DNA from: Cryptosporangium minutisporangium
GTDB lineage: Bacteria > Actinomycetota > Actinomycetes > Mycobacteriales > Cryptosporangiaceae
Assembly: GCF_039536245.1 (NCBI RefSeq)
Contig: NZ_BAAAYN010000044.1
Coordinates: forward strand, 1-64,000
Length of the DNA stretch: 64,000 bases
Direction of reading: 5' to 3'
Shown: one piece after another, positions 1 to 8,993 of the stretch
Layout of the letters: each line of letters begins with the position of its first letter
How positions within the stretch are numbered: position 1 is the first letter of the stretch
Notes under the pieces: model-generated
Database searches by the model: none
Told to the model about the DNA's origin: nothing
The model's input: the letters and a program-made list of their open reading frames with translations, nothing else
Program-made: the position numbers and the translations under genes

Positions 1-435
1 ACCCACCCGCTAAGGCTTCGCTGGGGCTCACTTCTCATGATTGGCTGCACTCGGTCAGATTCGCGTCGCGCTGGACTTTCGTCCGCGCCGCTCCGCCCGC
101 AGCAACCCTTCCAACCTAGCTCGGTCGGTCTCGCTCTGTCAACCCGGGGCCTTCGAGAGGAAGTTCCCGGACCGGTTGAGCAACCGCCCGGCGGTCCGGC
201 GACCTACCGGAGTAGGTTTCCGTTCCGCGTCGCGCTCGTGAATCTTTCGATCCGCTCGCGGCGACGGGGTGAACTTTAGGCAGGGCCCGCATCGATCTGC
301 AAATCGGCTGGTCAGCGGCCTTGCGGCCCCGATCGGCGCTCTGCACGGGACTCGCGCGACGACGGCACACGACCGTTCGGCTCCGAGCAGATCGCGTCAG
401 AGGGTGGAAGTTGGGCGCCTGGGTAACCTTCCGGC
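1..435. other. No convincing gene upstream of arcA
   Basis: This stretch shows no open frame that reads like a protein. The frames that stay open are rich in Arg, Pro and Ser and lack domain signatures. One forward frame is open from the window edge to about 279, so a C-terminal fragment of an upstream gene cannot be excluded, but its composition argues against it. I read it as intergenic and promoter sequence for the arginine deiminase gene. Confidence 0.5.
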
Positions 436-1704
436 GTGTCAGACCTCGCCCGACCGCAGCCCTCGTCGACGCCGACCGACCAGACGGCTCCGCATGCGCG
501 GCGTCCCTACGTGGACAGCGAGGTGGGCCGGCTTCGTACGGTGATGCTGCACCGTCCAGGGCCGGAGCTCCGGCGGCTCACTCCACGGAACAACGGCTCG
601 CTCCTCTTCGACGGCATCCCGTGGGTGGCCAGGGCCCAGGAGGAGCACGACGCGTTCGCGGAGGCTCTGCGCTCGCACGACGTCGAGGTGCTCTACGTCG
701 ACAAGCTGCTCGCGGAGGCGCTGGCCGATCCAGGTGCCCGCAAGGAGATCTCCGAGTCGCTCCTCGGTGACCGCCGCTGGGGTGACACGCTCCGCCGCCG
801 CGTCGCCGACTACCTCGAGGACCTCGACGCGGAGGCTCTCGCCGCCACCGTCATCGCCGGCCTCGCTCACGAGGAGCTGCGCAACGGCGCTGGGCTCACC
901 TACCGGCTGATGGATCAGCACGACTTCGTACTCGAACCGCTGCCGAACACGCTCTTCACCCGGGACTCCAGCGTCTGGGTGCGGGACGCCTCGGCCGTGA
1001 CCAGCATGGCGATGCCGGCCCGGCTCCGGGAGAGCACGATCACCGGAACGATCTACCGCTGGCATCCGCGCTTCGCCGGCTCGTCCGCGCTGTACGGACG
1101 CGAACTGGAGCCGCTCGAAGGCGGTGACGTGCTGCTGCTCGCTCCGGGCGTCATCGCGGTCGGCGTCGGGGAACGCACGACGCCGGCCGGTGCCGAACGG
1201 CTGGCGAGCCGACTGTTCACGGAGGGAAGGGCCAGCTCGACCCACACCGTGTTGGCGGTCCCCATCGCACAGCAGCGCGCGACGATGCACCTCGACACGG
1301 TGTGCACGATGGTCGACCTGGACGCCGTCGTCGCCTACCCCGCGGTGGCCGACACGCTGGTGGCGTATCGGCTCACCCCGGGTGTCGACGGCGAACCGAC
1401 GGTGAGCGGCCCGGTGCCGTTCCTCGAGGCCGCGGCCGAGGCCATGGGCGTCGACCGGCTCCGGGTGATCCCCACCGGCTTGGACCCGGTTACCGCTGAG
1501 CGCGAGCAGTGGGACGACGGCAACAACACGCTCTGCATCGCGCCGCGGCTGGCCGTCGCGTACGAGCGGAACGTCGAGACGAACGCCCAGCTCGAGGACT
1601 CCGGGATCGAAGTCATCCGGATCCCCGGCAGCGAGCTCGGATCGGGTCGCGGTGGTCCCCGGTGCATGTCCTGCCCGATCGTCCGCGACCCGCTGACGGA
1701 CTGA
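436..1704 (+). CDS. arcA: Arginine deiminase
   Basis: Hydrolyses L-arginine to citrulline and ammonia in the cytoplasm, the first step of the arginine deiminase pathway. The 422-residue length fits the family. Visible motifs are [13 protein letters not shown] near the N-terminus, [21 protein letters not shown] with the catalytic histidine, and the C-terminal [11 protein letters not shown], where Cys410 is the expected nucleophile. The start is GTG with no clear Shine-Dalgarno sequence, so translation may be leaderless. No arcB, arcC or arcD lies beside it. It stands alone and converges on the next gene with a gap of only 7 bases. It may therefore serve arginine catabolism or pH control rather than ATP production; that is inference. 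Confidence 0.95.
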   Translation: MSDLARPQPSSTPTDQTAPHARRPYVDSEVGRLRTVMLHRPGPELRRLTPRNNGSLLFDGIPWVARAQEEHDAFAEALRSHDVEVLYVDKLLAEALADPGARKEISESLLGDRRWGDTLRRRVADYLEDLDAEALAATVIAGLAHEELRNGAGLTYRLMDQHDFVLEPLPNTLFTRDSSVWVRDASAVTSMAMPARLRESTITGTIYRWHPRFAGSSALYGRELEPLEGGDVLLLAPGVIAVGVGERTTPAGAERLASRLFTEGRASSTHTVLAVPIAQQRATMHLDTVCTMVDLDAVVAYPAVADTLVAYRLTPGVDGEPTVSGPVPFLEAAAEAMGVDRLRVIPTGLDPVTAEREQWDDGNNTLCIAPRLAVAYERNVETNAQLEDSGIEVIRIPGSELGSGRGGPRCMSCPIVRDPLTD

Positions 1705-1711
1705 CGCGCGG

Positions 1712-2563
1712 CTACCGCAGCGTCAGCTGGCGGCCGCGCAACCCGTCCCGCGCTCGACGCTCGGCCGAGTTCAACGGATCCGTCACCGCGACGGCGTCCG
1801 CGTAGCGCTTGGCGAGATCGGCCAGCGGCTGCTCGTACTCGGCCGGCTCGGGATCGCGCGGGAGGTCCCAGACCGGCGCCAGCAGCCCGTGCGCCCGGAA
1901 CGCGCCGACGTACCGCCCGGTCGAGCCGAGCGCGAGGTCGCCGGCGGCGTGCAGCCGAGCCAGCGCATCGAGGGCCACGTCCTCGGGCTCGGGCAGCACC
2001 CACCGCAGGTGTGCCTTCTCGGTGACCTGGCACCAGTACGCCGCCGGCGCCGACGGCACCGCCACGGTCGGCAGGATCGAGGAGTTCGCCTGTTCGAGAC
2101 TGCCGGCGATCTCTGGGTCGTCCGGCCGCGGATCGTCGAGCCAGTAGTCGAACGTCGAGTGGACCGTCACGTCCAGCTGCCCGTCGTCGGCCAGCAGATC
2201 CTGCAGCCGGGGACCGGGCCCCGGCAGGCCGGTAGCTCCGACGTAGTTGCCGGGCTCCGCGCGCAGCGCGTCCTCGAGCACCGTGGCCAGGTCTCGGCTC
2301 AAGTCACCGGAGCGGGCCGGCATCTGCACCGACAGAAGGATCCGGCCGTCCGGCTTGACCAGCGCCGGCAGAGCCATCGGCAGCACCGTGGTCAGGATCA
2401 CCGGGCGGTCGGGGTGGTCGGCCAAGGCCAGGGGAGCGGTGGCCGCCGGGACGAGTTCGCGCAGCGCGACCCACTCGGCTTCGGTCGCCAATCCTTCGAA
2501 CGGACGCCCGACGAATACGTCCCTGGTCTTCTTCTCCCGACGTCCCCGCTTGCCCACGACCAC
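1712..2563 (-). CDS. DUF5926 family protein
   Basis: A 283-residue soluble protein matching the actinobacterial DUF5926 family as I recognise it. It has a basic N-terminus (GKRGRREKKTRDVF), then an acidic and alanine-rich body with a DYWLDDPRPDDPEIAGSLEQANSS segment and a C-terminal LNSAERRARDGLRGRQL. There is no signal peptide or membrane segment. The function is unknown; some databases call relatives preprotein translocase SecA-like because of a short N-terminal similarity, which I would not follow. It converges with arcA and is preceded by the histidine kinase gene on the same strand, 33 bases away, so the two may be cotranscribed. Confidence 0.8.
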   Translation of the reverse strand: MVVGKRGRREKKTRDVFVGRPFEGLATEAEWVALRELVPAATAPLALADHPDRPVILTTVLPMALPALVKPDGRILLSVQMPARSGDLSRDLATVLEDALRAEPGNYVGATGLPGPGPRLQDLLADDGQLDVTVHSTFDYWLDDPRPDDPEIAGSLEQANSSILPTVAVPSAPAAYWCQVTEKAHLRWVLPEPEDVALDALARLHAAGDLALGSTGRYVGAFRAHGLLAPVWDLPRDPEPAEYEQPLADLAKRYADAVAVTDPLNSAERRARDGLRGRQLTLR

Positions 2564-2596
2564 TCCTCGCTGCTGACACCTCGGTCGGCCAGGAGC

Positions 2597-4150
2597 CTAC
2601 GACGCCGACCCCTCCGTCGTGGGCCGCGGCACCGGGTGGTCGGCACGGCGCAGCCGGACCTCGACCACCGAACCGCCGCCGGGACGCGGACGCAGCGAGA
2701 CCCATCCGCCCTGCCGATCCAGCAGCTGCCGGATGATGTAGAGCCCCAGACCGACGCCCCCGAACCGACGTTGGTCACCCCGGTCGGCCTGCCAGAACCG
2801 CGCGAACACCGACTCGACCTGGTCCGCCGGTACGCCGATGCCGCGATCGGCGACCCGGAACCAGACCGCCGAGACGTCGGCCCCTGCGGTCACTTCGATG
2901 TCACCACCGTCCGGCGAGTACTTGTACGCGTTCGTCAGCAGCTCGGTGACGATCGTCGGGATCGAATCCGCCTCGCCGATCGCGAACGGCAGCGTCGCCG
3001 GAATGCGAGTACGCAGCCGGAGGCCGTCCTCGCTCGCGGGTGCGGCCGCCAGTGCGCTCGCCAGCGCGGTGCGCAGATCGAACGCGTGCGTCTGCGGGGG
3101 GCGGATGTCGCCGGCCCGGTCGCCACTGAGCAACCGGTCGACGAGCGCCGCGAGCTGTCTGCTACGCGCGACGATGACCTCCGCGGCGGATCGACGTCCT
3201 GCGTCGTCGAGCTGGTCCCAGCGGGTGACCAGCGTCTCGGCGTAACCCCGGACGATCGTGAGCGGCGTGCGCAACTCGTGGCTCGCGGTGGCGAGGAAGA
3301 GGTTCTGCGCCTCGTCCCTGCGTCGGGCCTCGCTGACGTCGTAGAACGTCACCACACGGCGGGACGCGTCGAGGGCAGCGCAGCGCGCCTCGATCCAGCG
3401 GCCGTTCGGCAGGCGGTGCTCCCGCACCTGGCCGGGGACCGGGATCGGGAACGGCAGCGGCTGGTTGAGCATCTTGTCGGTCGCGCCCTCGGTGATCTCC
3501 TCGGCGGCCGGGTTCCAGGCCTGGACGAGCCCCGCGGCGTCCACCACGGCGATGCCCTCCGGCACGGCGGTGGCCACCGTGCCAATCGGCTCGGGCAGGC
3601 GGTCGGGGCGAATCACCGCCAGCGCGCCGATGCCGGCCGCGAGGCACTCCAGGACCGCGCGTTCCATCCGCAACTCGCCGTCCCGCGGGGACTCGATCGC
3701 CACCACGAGCGCGCCGAGCGGGCCGTAGCGTCGCACCACCCGCGTCATCAGGATCCACTCGCAGCCGTGGTCGCGCAGGTCTCCGCGGAGCACCGGCGTC
3801 GCTTCGGCCCAGCCGAACTCGATCGTCCGGTGCGGGCTCCCGAACAGCCGCGCGAACGACGAGCCGGACAGCGGTAACCGTCGTCCGGCCATCCAGTTCA
3901 CCGAGTCGCTGGTCGCGACGGCCCGGAGGGCTCCCGGCTCACTCAGCAGGAAGGCCGCTCCCACCCCACCGACCAACTGCTCCAGCGCGTCCACGACGCG
4001 GCGCAGCGCAGGCACCTCGACCGGCCCGCCGGAGACGTCGTCGAGGATGTGGGTGATCGCCCGGAACGCGTCGGCGGCATCGAGCGGTGGGAGGTCGGCG
4101 CCTCCCCGCGGTGCTTCCGCATTCCCGTCCGGCACGGTTCCATCGAACAC
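2597..4150 (-). CDS. Cytoplasmic sensor histidine kinase (GAF-PAS-HisKA-HATPase)
   Basis: A 517-residue histidine kinase without a membrane segment. Residues about 45-180 look like a GAF domain, about 190-280 a PAS domain with its following PAC-like part, and the HisKA segment has ATASHELRTPL with the phosphoacceptor His291. The ATPase domain shows N-box TNAYKYSP (about 406-413), G1 DRGIGVP (about 435-441) and G2 GVGLGLYI (about 465-472), all intact. No response regulator is adjacent, so it is an orphan kinase whose partner lies elsewhere. The signal is unknown; GAF and PAS suggest a cytosolic ligand, redox or light cue. The glycerophosphodiesterase gene lies 27 bases upstream on the same strand, so an operon is possible. 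Confidence 0.9.
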   Translation of the reverse strand: MFDGTVPDGNAEAPRGGADLPPLDAADAFRAITHILDDVSGGPVEVPALRRVVDALEQLVGGVGAAFLLSEPGALRAVATSDSVNWMAGRRLPLSGSSFARLFGSPHRTIEFGWAEATPVLRGDLRDHGCEWILMTRVVRRYGPLGALVVAIESPRDGELRMERAVLECLAAGIGALAVIRPDRLPEPIGTVATAVPEGIAVVDAAGLVQAWNPAAEEITEGATDKMLNQPLPFPIPVPGQVREHRLPNGRWIEARCAALDASRRVVTFYDVSEARRRDEAQNLFLATASHELRTPLTIVRGYAETLVTRWDQLDDAGRRSAAEVIVARSRQLAALVDRLLSGDRAGDIRPPQTHAFDLRTALASALAAAPASEDGLRLRTRIPATLPFAIGEADSIPTIVTELLTNAYKYSPDGGDIEVTAGADVSAVWFRVADRGIGVPADQVESVFARFWQADRGDQRRFGGVGLGLYIIRQLLDRQGGWVSLRPRPGGGSVVEVRLRRADHPVPRPTTEGSAS

Positions 4151-4177
4151 CGTCGCGGCCGAAAGCGGCAGTACCGA

Positions 4178-5041
4178 TCAGGGCACCCGCTGGAGGTGGT
4201 CGAGCAGCCGCGCCGGACGGTTGGTGGCGATCATGTTCGCACCCAGCCCGAGGACGAACTCCATGTCCGCGAGTTCGTCGACCGTCCAGACGTAGAGCTG
4301 GTTCCCCGCCGCCCGGATCCGCTCGGCGAACCGCGGCCGCGATCGCAGGACGTGTAGGCCGGGGCCGGCGATCGTCGCGCCGAACGGCAGCGTTCCGTCC
4401 CGGTACAGGGGCGGCAACCCGTCGAAGAGCATCACGGCGGGGAGTTCGGGCGCGAGCTCGCGCAGTCGCCGTACTGCCATCGGCGAGAACGACATCACGA
4501 CGACCCGGGACGAGGCGACGTCCGGCGCCGGGCGGTCGGGGACCAGGCCGAATCGGCGGAGGCTCGCGACGACGCGCTGCTCGACCAGCCCACCCCAGCG
4601 GGTGGGGTGCTTGGTCTCGACGTAGAGCTGGACGTTCCGCCCGCAGTCGACGAAGAGTTGGAGCAGGCGCTCGAACGTCAGCACTCGGCGCTCGGCGTCG
4701 CGGATCTTGTCGTCGTCCTCGATCGGCTGCCGGTAGTCCCGGTCGCGGCGCGCCGCGACCAGGTCGTCGGCCGACTCCGGCAGGTCGACTTTCCACCCGC
4801 CGAAGTCCAGGGAATGCAGGTCCTGCAGCGAGCGGTCGCTGACCGCGCCCCGTCCGTTGGACGTCCGTTCGAGCCTGCGGTCGTGGACGCAGACGAGGTG
4901 ACCGTCCCGGGTCAGCCGGACGTCACACTCCAGTCCGTCAGCGCCCTCGGCCAACGCCTTCTCGTAGGCGGCCAAGGTGTGCTCGGCGAGGAGGGCTGAG
5001 GAACCACGATGGGCCACGACCAGCGGGCCGTCGGATTGCAC
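4178..5041 (-). CDS. Glycerophosphodiester phosphodiesterase
   Basis: Cleaves glycerophosphodiesters to glycerol 3-phosphate and an alcohol. The 287-residue protein has the family hallmarks: HRGSS at residues 11-15, the metal-binding GLECDV with Glu38 and Asp40, and VHD with His53. No signal peptide is visible, so it probably acts in the cytoplasm, like UgpQ rather than periplasmic GlpQ. A later YVETKHPTRWGG segment fits the conserved glutamate and lysine region of the barrel. It starts a same-strand run with the orphan histidine kinase and DUF5926 genes. The C-terminal WTVDELADMEFVLGLGANMIATNRP is the usual ending of this family. Confidence 0.92.
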   Translation of the reverse strand: MQSDGPLVVAHRGSSALLAEHTLAAYEKALAEGADGLECDVRLTRDGHLVCVHDRRLERTSNGRGAVSDRSLQDLHSLDFGGWKVDLPESADDLVAARRDRDYRQPIEDDDKIRDAERRVLTFERLLQLFVDCGRNVQLYVETKHPTRWGGLVEQRVVASLRRFGLVPDRPAPDVASSRVVVMSFSPMAVRRLRELAPELPAVMLFDGLPPLYRDGTLPFGATIAGPGLHVLRSRPRFAERIRAAGNQLYVWTVDELADMEFVLGLGANMIATNRPARLLDHLQRVP

Positions 5042-5163
5042 GGCCGAAAAGATAGTCGAAGCTCTGCCCCAGGAGTGCAGCTGGGTCGGAACGTTGAGTC
5101 ACATGTTCGTGAACAGGATGCAACGAATGGGCGCAACGCGGCCCGAGTGAAACGCGGACGAAG

Positions 5164-5529
5164 TCAGAGCACCCGAGCCGGAAGGCCGGTGTCGGCGACG
5201 ATCGCGCGCCCGGATGCTTCCCAGGCGAGCATTCCCCCGTCGAGGTTCGCGACGTTCTCCCAGCCCTGCGCTGCAAGGTATGCGGCGACCTGCGCGGATC
5301 GGCCGCCGACTCGGCAGACGACGACGACCTCGCCGACGGTCGGCACCTCGGCCAGTCGGGCCGGGATCTCCCGCATCGGGATGTGGTGTGCGTGCGGCGC
5401 GTGGCCGGCGTCCCACTCGTCGGGCTCCCGGACGTCGAGCAAGTAGACCTCGTCGGAGAGCAGGTCAGGAGTGACGTCCGGGACTTCAGCGGGGAGCGAC
5501 GGCTGCACCATGCAGCCATTCTCGCCCAT
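5164..5529 (-). CDS. Rhodanese-like sulfurtransferase domain protein
   Basis: A single rhodanese domain of 121 residues. LLDVREPDEWDAGHAPHAHHIPM is the typical N-terminal part (in two pieces around residue 30-52), and the active-site loop is C-R-V-G-G-R starting at Cys72, followed by SAQVAAYLAAQGW and NLDGGMLAWE. Such proteins carry sulfane sulfur on the cysteine for transfer to thiol acceptors. An internal ATG at residue 7 is an alternative start. It lies 27 bases downstream of the LCP-anchor-like gene on the same strand and may be cotranscribed with it. The physiological substrate cannot be told from sequence. Confidence 0.9.
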   Translation of the reverse strand: MGENGCMVQPSLPAEVPDVTPDLLSDEVYLLDVREPDEWDAGHAPHAHHIPMREIPARLAEVPTVGEVVVVCRVGGRSAQVAAYLAAQGWENVANLDGGMLAWEASGRAIVADTGLPARVL

Positions 5530-5556
5530 GGCCCGAGTGATCCGAGCCTGCGGGGC

Positions 5557-6216
5557 TCACCGGCGGATGAGCTCGTTGCCCGCACTCCGGCTGTCGGCCT
5601 GCTGGTTGACCGCGTAGGCAGCGCCCAGGCCACCGAAGCCGACCAGCACGAGCACCGCGCCCAGGACGACACAGACCTTCGTCCACATCGGGAGCGTGAG
5701 CGTGCGCGGCATCCGGATCGGGGCCGGCAGCGACGGCGTCATGCTCCGCACGGGGGGAGCGCTGCGCATCGGCACCGGAGGAGCGCTGATCGGGCGCCGG
5801 GCCGGAACGCGCGGCGGCGGTGCTGCCTGCGCCGCGACCCGCGGGGCGGGACCCCGCTGCTGCACTGGAACTCGTTGAGCAGGAACGCGCTGGGCAGCAA
5901 CGGCCTGGGCGGGGATGCCCGGAATGGGACCGCCGTGGCCAGGTACCGCGACGGAAACAGCGACCCTCGGCGCGGGCTGCTCGGGCGTGCGGCGCGGCGC
6001 CGGAATGACCGCGGTCGCCGCTCCGTCAGTGTTCTTGCTGGGCCTCTCGGCGTCCTGAGCGGACATAGCCGGAAGGAACCCGGTGTCGGCTGACGGCGGC
6101 TTGATCCGGGGGATCTTGCCGGTCTTCCGACCACCCGCGGCCCGACGGAACTTCGGGTCCTCGGGTTTGACGAATAGAACTCCGGTCGGCGTATCGCCGT
6201 TAGCGTGCCTACCCAC
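5557..6216 (-). CDS. Pro-rich membrane protein resembling only the anchor of an LCP protein
   Basis: A 219-residue protein with no recognised catalytic domain. About 170 residues are Pro, Ala, Val and Arg rich and probably disordered, with repeats such as AQRVPAQRVPVQQRGPAPRV. One membrane segment lies near the C-terminus (MWTKVCVVLGAVLVLVGFGG, about 176-195). Only about 20 residues follow it. The membrane segment shares the 11-residue stretch KVCVVLGAVLV with the anchor of the LCP protein encoded at 43156-44271. It lies downstream of another LCP gene. It may be an LCP gene that lost its extracytoplasmic domain or an independently useful membrane partner. I cannot assign a function. Confidence 0.7.
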   Translation of the reverse strand: MGRHANGDTPTGVLFVKPEDPKFRRAAGGRKTGKIPRIKPPSADTGFLPAMSAQDAERPSKNTDGAATAVIPAPRRTPEQPAPRVAVSVAVPGHGGPIPGIPAQAVAAQRVPAQRVPVQQRGPAPRVAAQAAPPPRVPARRPISAPPVPMRSAPPVRSMTPSLPAPIRMPRTLTLPMWTKVCVVLGAVLVLVGFGGLGAAYAVNQQADSRSAGNELIRR

Positions 6217-6424
6217 GATGGCCTCGGCGCGTCCTCTCAGGCGACTGTCAGGTGACTGTCAGGACGCCGATACTGTAACGACTCGCGTGACGCCGAGTAC
6301 AGCTTTCGAGTGGACAGCTGGCGATTAGCGGGACCGGGCGATGCGAACGACCGAATTGTCGAGGCGTTCGGATGATTAGTTGAACCATCCGCCACTGGCG
6401 TACGTGGGGGGCGGTAACTACGAG

Positions 6425-6457
6425 CGACGGCCCGCCGAGTGATTCGGCGGGCCGTCG
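6425..6457 (-). terminator. Hairpin terminator after the LCP gene
   Basis: A perfect 14-bp inverted repeat (6425-6438 with 6444-6457) around a 5-base loop lies 18 bases beyond the stop codon of the LCP gene. It has no long U tract, which is usual in high-GC actinobacteria. Confidence 0.8.
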
Positions 6458-6474
6458 TCGGCGTTGGGCGGGCG

Positions 6475-7587
6475 TCAGCGACCGCGAGTGACGTCGTTGC
6501 CCGGGTTGGCGGCGAGCCAGTCGGCCACCGTGTCCTTCTCCACAGCACCCCACAGCTCGATCGCCTTCTCCTTGTCGGAGACGACGACGCTCTGCCCGTC
6601 GACGTTCTGCGAACCGAGGTGCGGAGAGGTCACGAACGAGAGGTCGCCGGGGCGCAGGCCACGGAACTCCAGCGCCATGTCCTTCAGCGAGAACGCGTTG
6701 TCGACGGTGAGCGACGTCGTCGCGGCGTCGAGGAACTTCTTCAGCTTCACCGGGTTGGAGAGCGTCCCGGACTCGGTGGCCTTCTGCATCAACGCGCGGA
6801 GGAAGATCTGCTGACGCTGGACGCGGTCGAAGTCTCCGCGCGGGAGGTTGTAGCGCTGGCGGACGTAGTCCAGGGCAGCGTCCCCGTCGAGCTCGTTCAC
6901 GCCGGCCTTGAACGTCCGCTTGCTGCGCGGGTCGTAGACCGTCTTGTCGACCGTGACCTTGACGCCGCCCAGCGCGTCGGTCATCGCCTTGAAGCCGTTG
7001 AAGTCGATCTTCGCGACGTGGTCGATCTTGACGCCGGTGAAGTTCTCGACGGTCTTCACGGTCAGCGGGATACCGCCCCAGGCGAACGCCGCGTTGATCT
7101 TGGCCCGGGCGCCACCGTTGCCGTTGAGCTCGGGCACGGAGACGTAGGTGTCCCGGGGGATCGAGATGATGTATGCCTTGGAGTGATCGGCCGGGATGTG
7201 CAGCACCATGATCGTGTCGGCGCGCTCGTTCTTGACCTCGCCGGTGTTCGGCTTGGCGTTCGGGTCGTACGCGCCACCGTCCCGGGAGTCGGAGCCCAGG
7301 ATCAGGATGTTCTTGGTGCCCTCGACCGACTTGCCCGGCCGCTCTCCGAGGCCGGAGAACGCGTCGGTGCGGTTCAGCTTCTCGTCCAGGTTGGTGACGT
7401 AGGCCAGCCCGCAACCACCCGCCAGCAGAACGATCAGGACGATGACGGCGCCGATGACGAGTCCGATGCGACCCCAGCGCGGCTTCGTCTTACGCGGACC
7501 GCCTCCGGTGTAGGTCGTCCCCCGGGTGCCGTACACGGTGCCGCCCGCGCTGCCGGGTTTGGTCGCGGGAGGTTGGGTGCGCGCCAC
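6475..7587 (-). CDS. LytR-CpsA-Psr (LCP) family glycopolymer transferase
   Basis: Transfers polyprenyl-linked glycopolymers onto peptidoglycan on the outer face of the membrane. The 370-residue protein has a basic cytoplasmic N-terminus, one membrane segment at about residues 40-64, and an LCP domain from about 90. Visible LCP signatures are NILILGSDSRDG (about 93-104), DTIMVLHIP, SIPRDTYV with Arg145, KINAAFAWGG, DALGGV, and YVRQRYNLPRGDFDRVQRQQ (in two motifs). The start has a good upstream sequence (AGGAGC in the minus-strand leader). In this strain class LCP proteins attach arabinogalactan-like, teichuronic or other wall polymers; which polymer is not visible here. Confidence 0.93.
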   Translation of the reverse strand: MARTQPPATKPGSAGGTVYGTRGTTYTGGGPRKTKPRWGRIGLVIGAVIVLIVLLAGGCGLAYVTNLDEKLNRTDAFSGLGERPGKSVEGTKNILILGSDSRDGGAYDPNAKPNTGEVKNERADTIMVLHIPADHSKAYIISIPRDTYVSVPELNGNGGARAKINAAFAWGGIPLTVKTVENFTGVKIDHVAKIDFNGFKAMTDALGGVKVTVDKTVYDPRSKRTFKAGVNELDGDAALDYVRQRYNLPRGDFDRVQRQQIFLRALMQKATESGTLSNPVKLKKFLDAATTSLTVDNAFSLKDMALEFRGLRPGDLSFVTSPHLGSQNVDGQSVVVSDKEKAIELWGAVEKDTVADWLAANPGNDVTRGR

Positions 7588-7797
7588 GGGGTTCGCTCCT
7601 TGCTGTGGGGGTCGTCGTGCGTCGTCTCGTCGGTGCTGGACGAGATTCAGCGTATCGACGGACGTCGAGCCGAACTGTTGTCATGACAACGGTCGACTCC
7701 GCAGCCCAAACGGCCCGAACTGGGTATTTCCGCAGCTCAACGCGGTTAAAGCACCGCGCTGGCAGGCGTCCGGGTCGGGGAGCTGACAGCAGAGGCG

Positions 7798-8799
7798 TCA
7801 GGCAGACGACGCAGAGGCCGCCGTCGACGCGGTCGCCGACGTCTCCGCGGCGTGCGCCGTGAACCATTCGAGCGTCCGCCGCAGCCCTTCCGCGGGGCTG
7901 ACCGACGGCGCGAACCCGAGCAGTTCCCGCGCCCGCGTCAGATCGGGGCGCCGCAGCTCCGGGTCGTCGGTCGGCCGGGGAAGGAAGCTGATCGTCGAGC
8001 GGGAGCCCGCCAACGCCACGATCGTCTCGGCCAGCTCGCGCATCGTCAGCTCGTGCTCGCTGCCCAGGTTGATCGGGCCCGGCTCGTCCGAGTCGAGCAT
8101 CGCGAGGATGCCGTCGACCAGATCCGAGACGTAGCAGATCGACCGGGTCTGTCCACCGGTGCCGTGCACGGTGATCGGGGCGCCGACCAGCGCCTGCGAG
8201 GCGAACGTCGGAATGGCCCGGCCGTCGTCCGGCCGCATCCGCGGACCGTAGGTGTTGAAGATCCGTACGATGCCGGTATCAACGCCGTGAATACGGCGAT
8301 AACCGGCGGTCGCGGCTTCGGCGAACCGCTTGGCCTCGTCGTAGACCGCCCGCGGGCCGATCGGGTTGACGTTGCCGCGGTAGGTCTCCGGCTGCGGATG
8401 GACCTCCGGGTCGCCGTACGCCTCCGACGTCGACGCGAGAACGAACCGGGCGCCTTGCTCGCGCGCCAGTTCGAGGCAGTGGAACGTGCCGGCGGAGTTG
8501 ACCTTCATGACTTCGAACGCGAGCTTCTCGAAGTCGGTCGGCGACGCCGGCGAGGCGAAGTGCAGCACGCCGTCGAACCGGCCGGTGACCGGCAGTCCGT
8601 CGATCACGTCGGCCTCGACCAGCGTGAAGCGTGGCTCGTCGGCCAGGTGCGCGATGTTCGCGCGGCTTCCGGTCAGAAAGTTGTCGACGACGACGACTTC
8701 CGCTCCGCGCGCGAGCAACGCGTCACAGAGATGGGAACCGACGAAACCGGCACCGCCCGTCAGCAAGATCCGGTTACCGGCTCCGTACCGCTGTGCCAT
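7798..8799 (-). CDS. NAD-dependent nucleotide-sugar epimerase/decarboxylase (UDP-xylose synthase-like)
   Basis: An extended short-chain dehydrogenase of 333 residues. The Rossmann motif GGAGFVGSHL is at residues 15-24. Asp39 in VVVVDN selects NAD. ASTSEAYG supplies the catalytic Ser/Thr. YDEAKRFAE supplies Tyr and Lys. RIFNTYGPRM follows. The HFASPASP motif and the SEAYGDPEVHPQPE segment are typical of UDP-glucuronate decarboxylases, which make UDP-xylose. A low-complexity Ala/Ser/Thr tail of about 20 residues ends the protein. Nearby LCP and sugar-transferase genes fit a role in surface polysaccharide precursors. The exact substrate is inferred; a dTDP-glucose dehydratase or epimerase activity cannot be excluded. 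Confidence 0.88.
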   Translation of the reverse strand: MAQRYGAGNRILLTGGAGFVGSHLCDALLARGAEVVVVDNFLTGSRANIAHLADEPRFTLVEADVIDGLPVTGRFDGVLHFASPASPTDFEKLAFEVMKVNSAGTFHCLELAREQGARFVLASTSEAYGDPEVHPQPETYRGNVNPIGPRAVYDEAKRFAEAATAGYRRIHGVDTGIVRIFNTYGPRMRPDDGRAIPTFASQALVGAPITVHGTGGQTRSICYVSDLVDGILAMLDSDEPGPINLGSEHELTMRELAETIVALAGSRSTISFLPRPTDDPELRRPDLTRARELLGFAPSVSPAEGLRRTLEWFTAHAAETSATASTAASASSA

Positions 8800-8927
8800 C
8801 TGCGTGCGACCGCCCCGGGTGTGTCAGCTGTGGTTGGCCAAGGGTACCCAGCGCTGCCGGAGCGTAGACCCGCAGCCCGCAGTTGACCGCTTTCCCATTT
8901 GTGACAGATCACTACTGGTAGTAACCA

Positions 8928-8976
8928 CAGTGGCGGCGCCCCACCCTCCCGGACGAGGGGTGTGACGCCGCCACTG
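8928..8976 (-). terminator. Hairpin terminator after the acetate-type symporter
   Basis: An 11-bp perfect outer stem (8928-8938 with 8966-8976) encloses a C-rich and G-rich inner part that can extend the pairing. It lies 18 bases beyond the stop codon of the symporter gene and also separates it from the epimerase gene's leader. Confidence 0.75.
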
Positions 8977-8993
8977 GGCGGGGAAGACGTGAC

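Noticed and set aside
1-435. Open frames at the left edge
   Set aside because: Low-complexity Arg/Pro-rich translations with no domains and no ribosome binding site; treated as intergenic.
2600-3877. Long forward open frame opposite the histidine kinase
   Set aside because: Arg/Asp/Glu-rich mirror of the high-GC coding strand; the reverse frame has intact kinase motifs.
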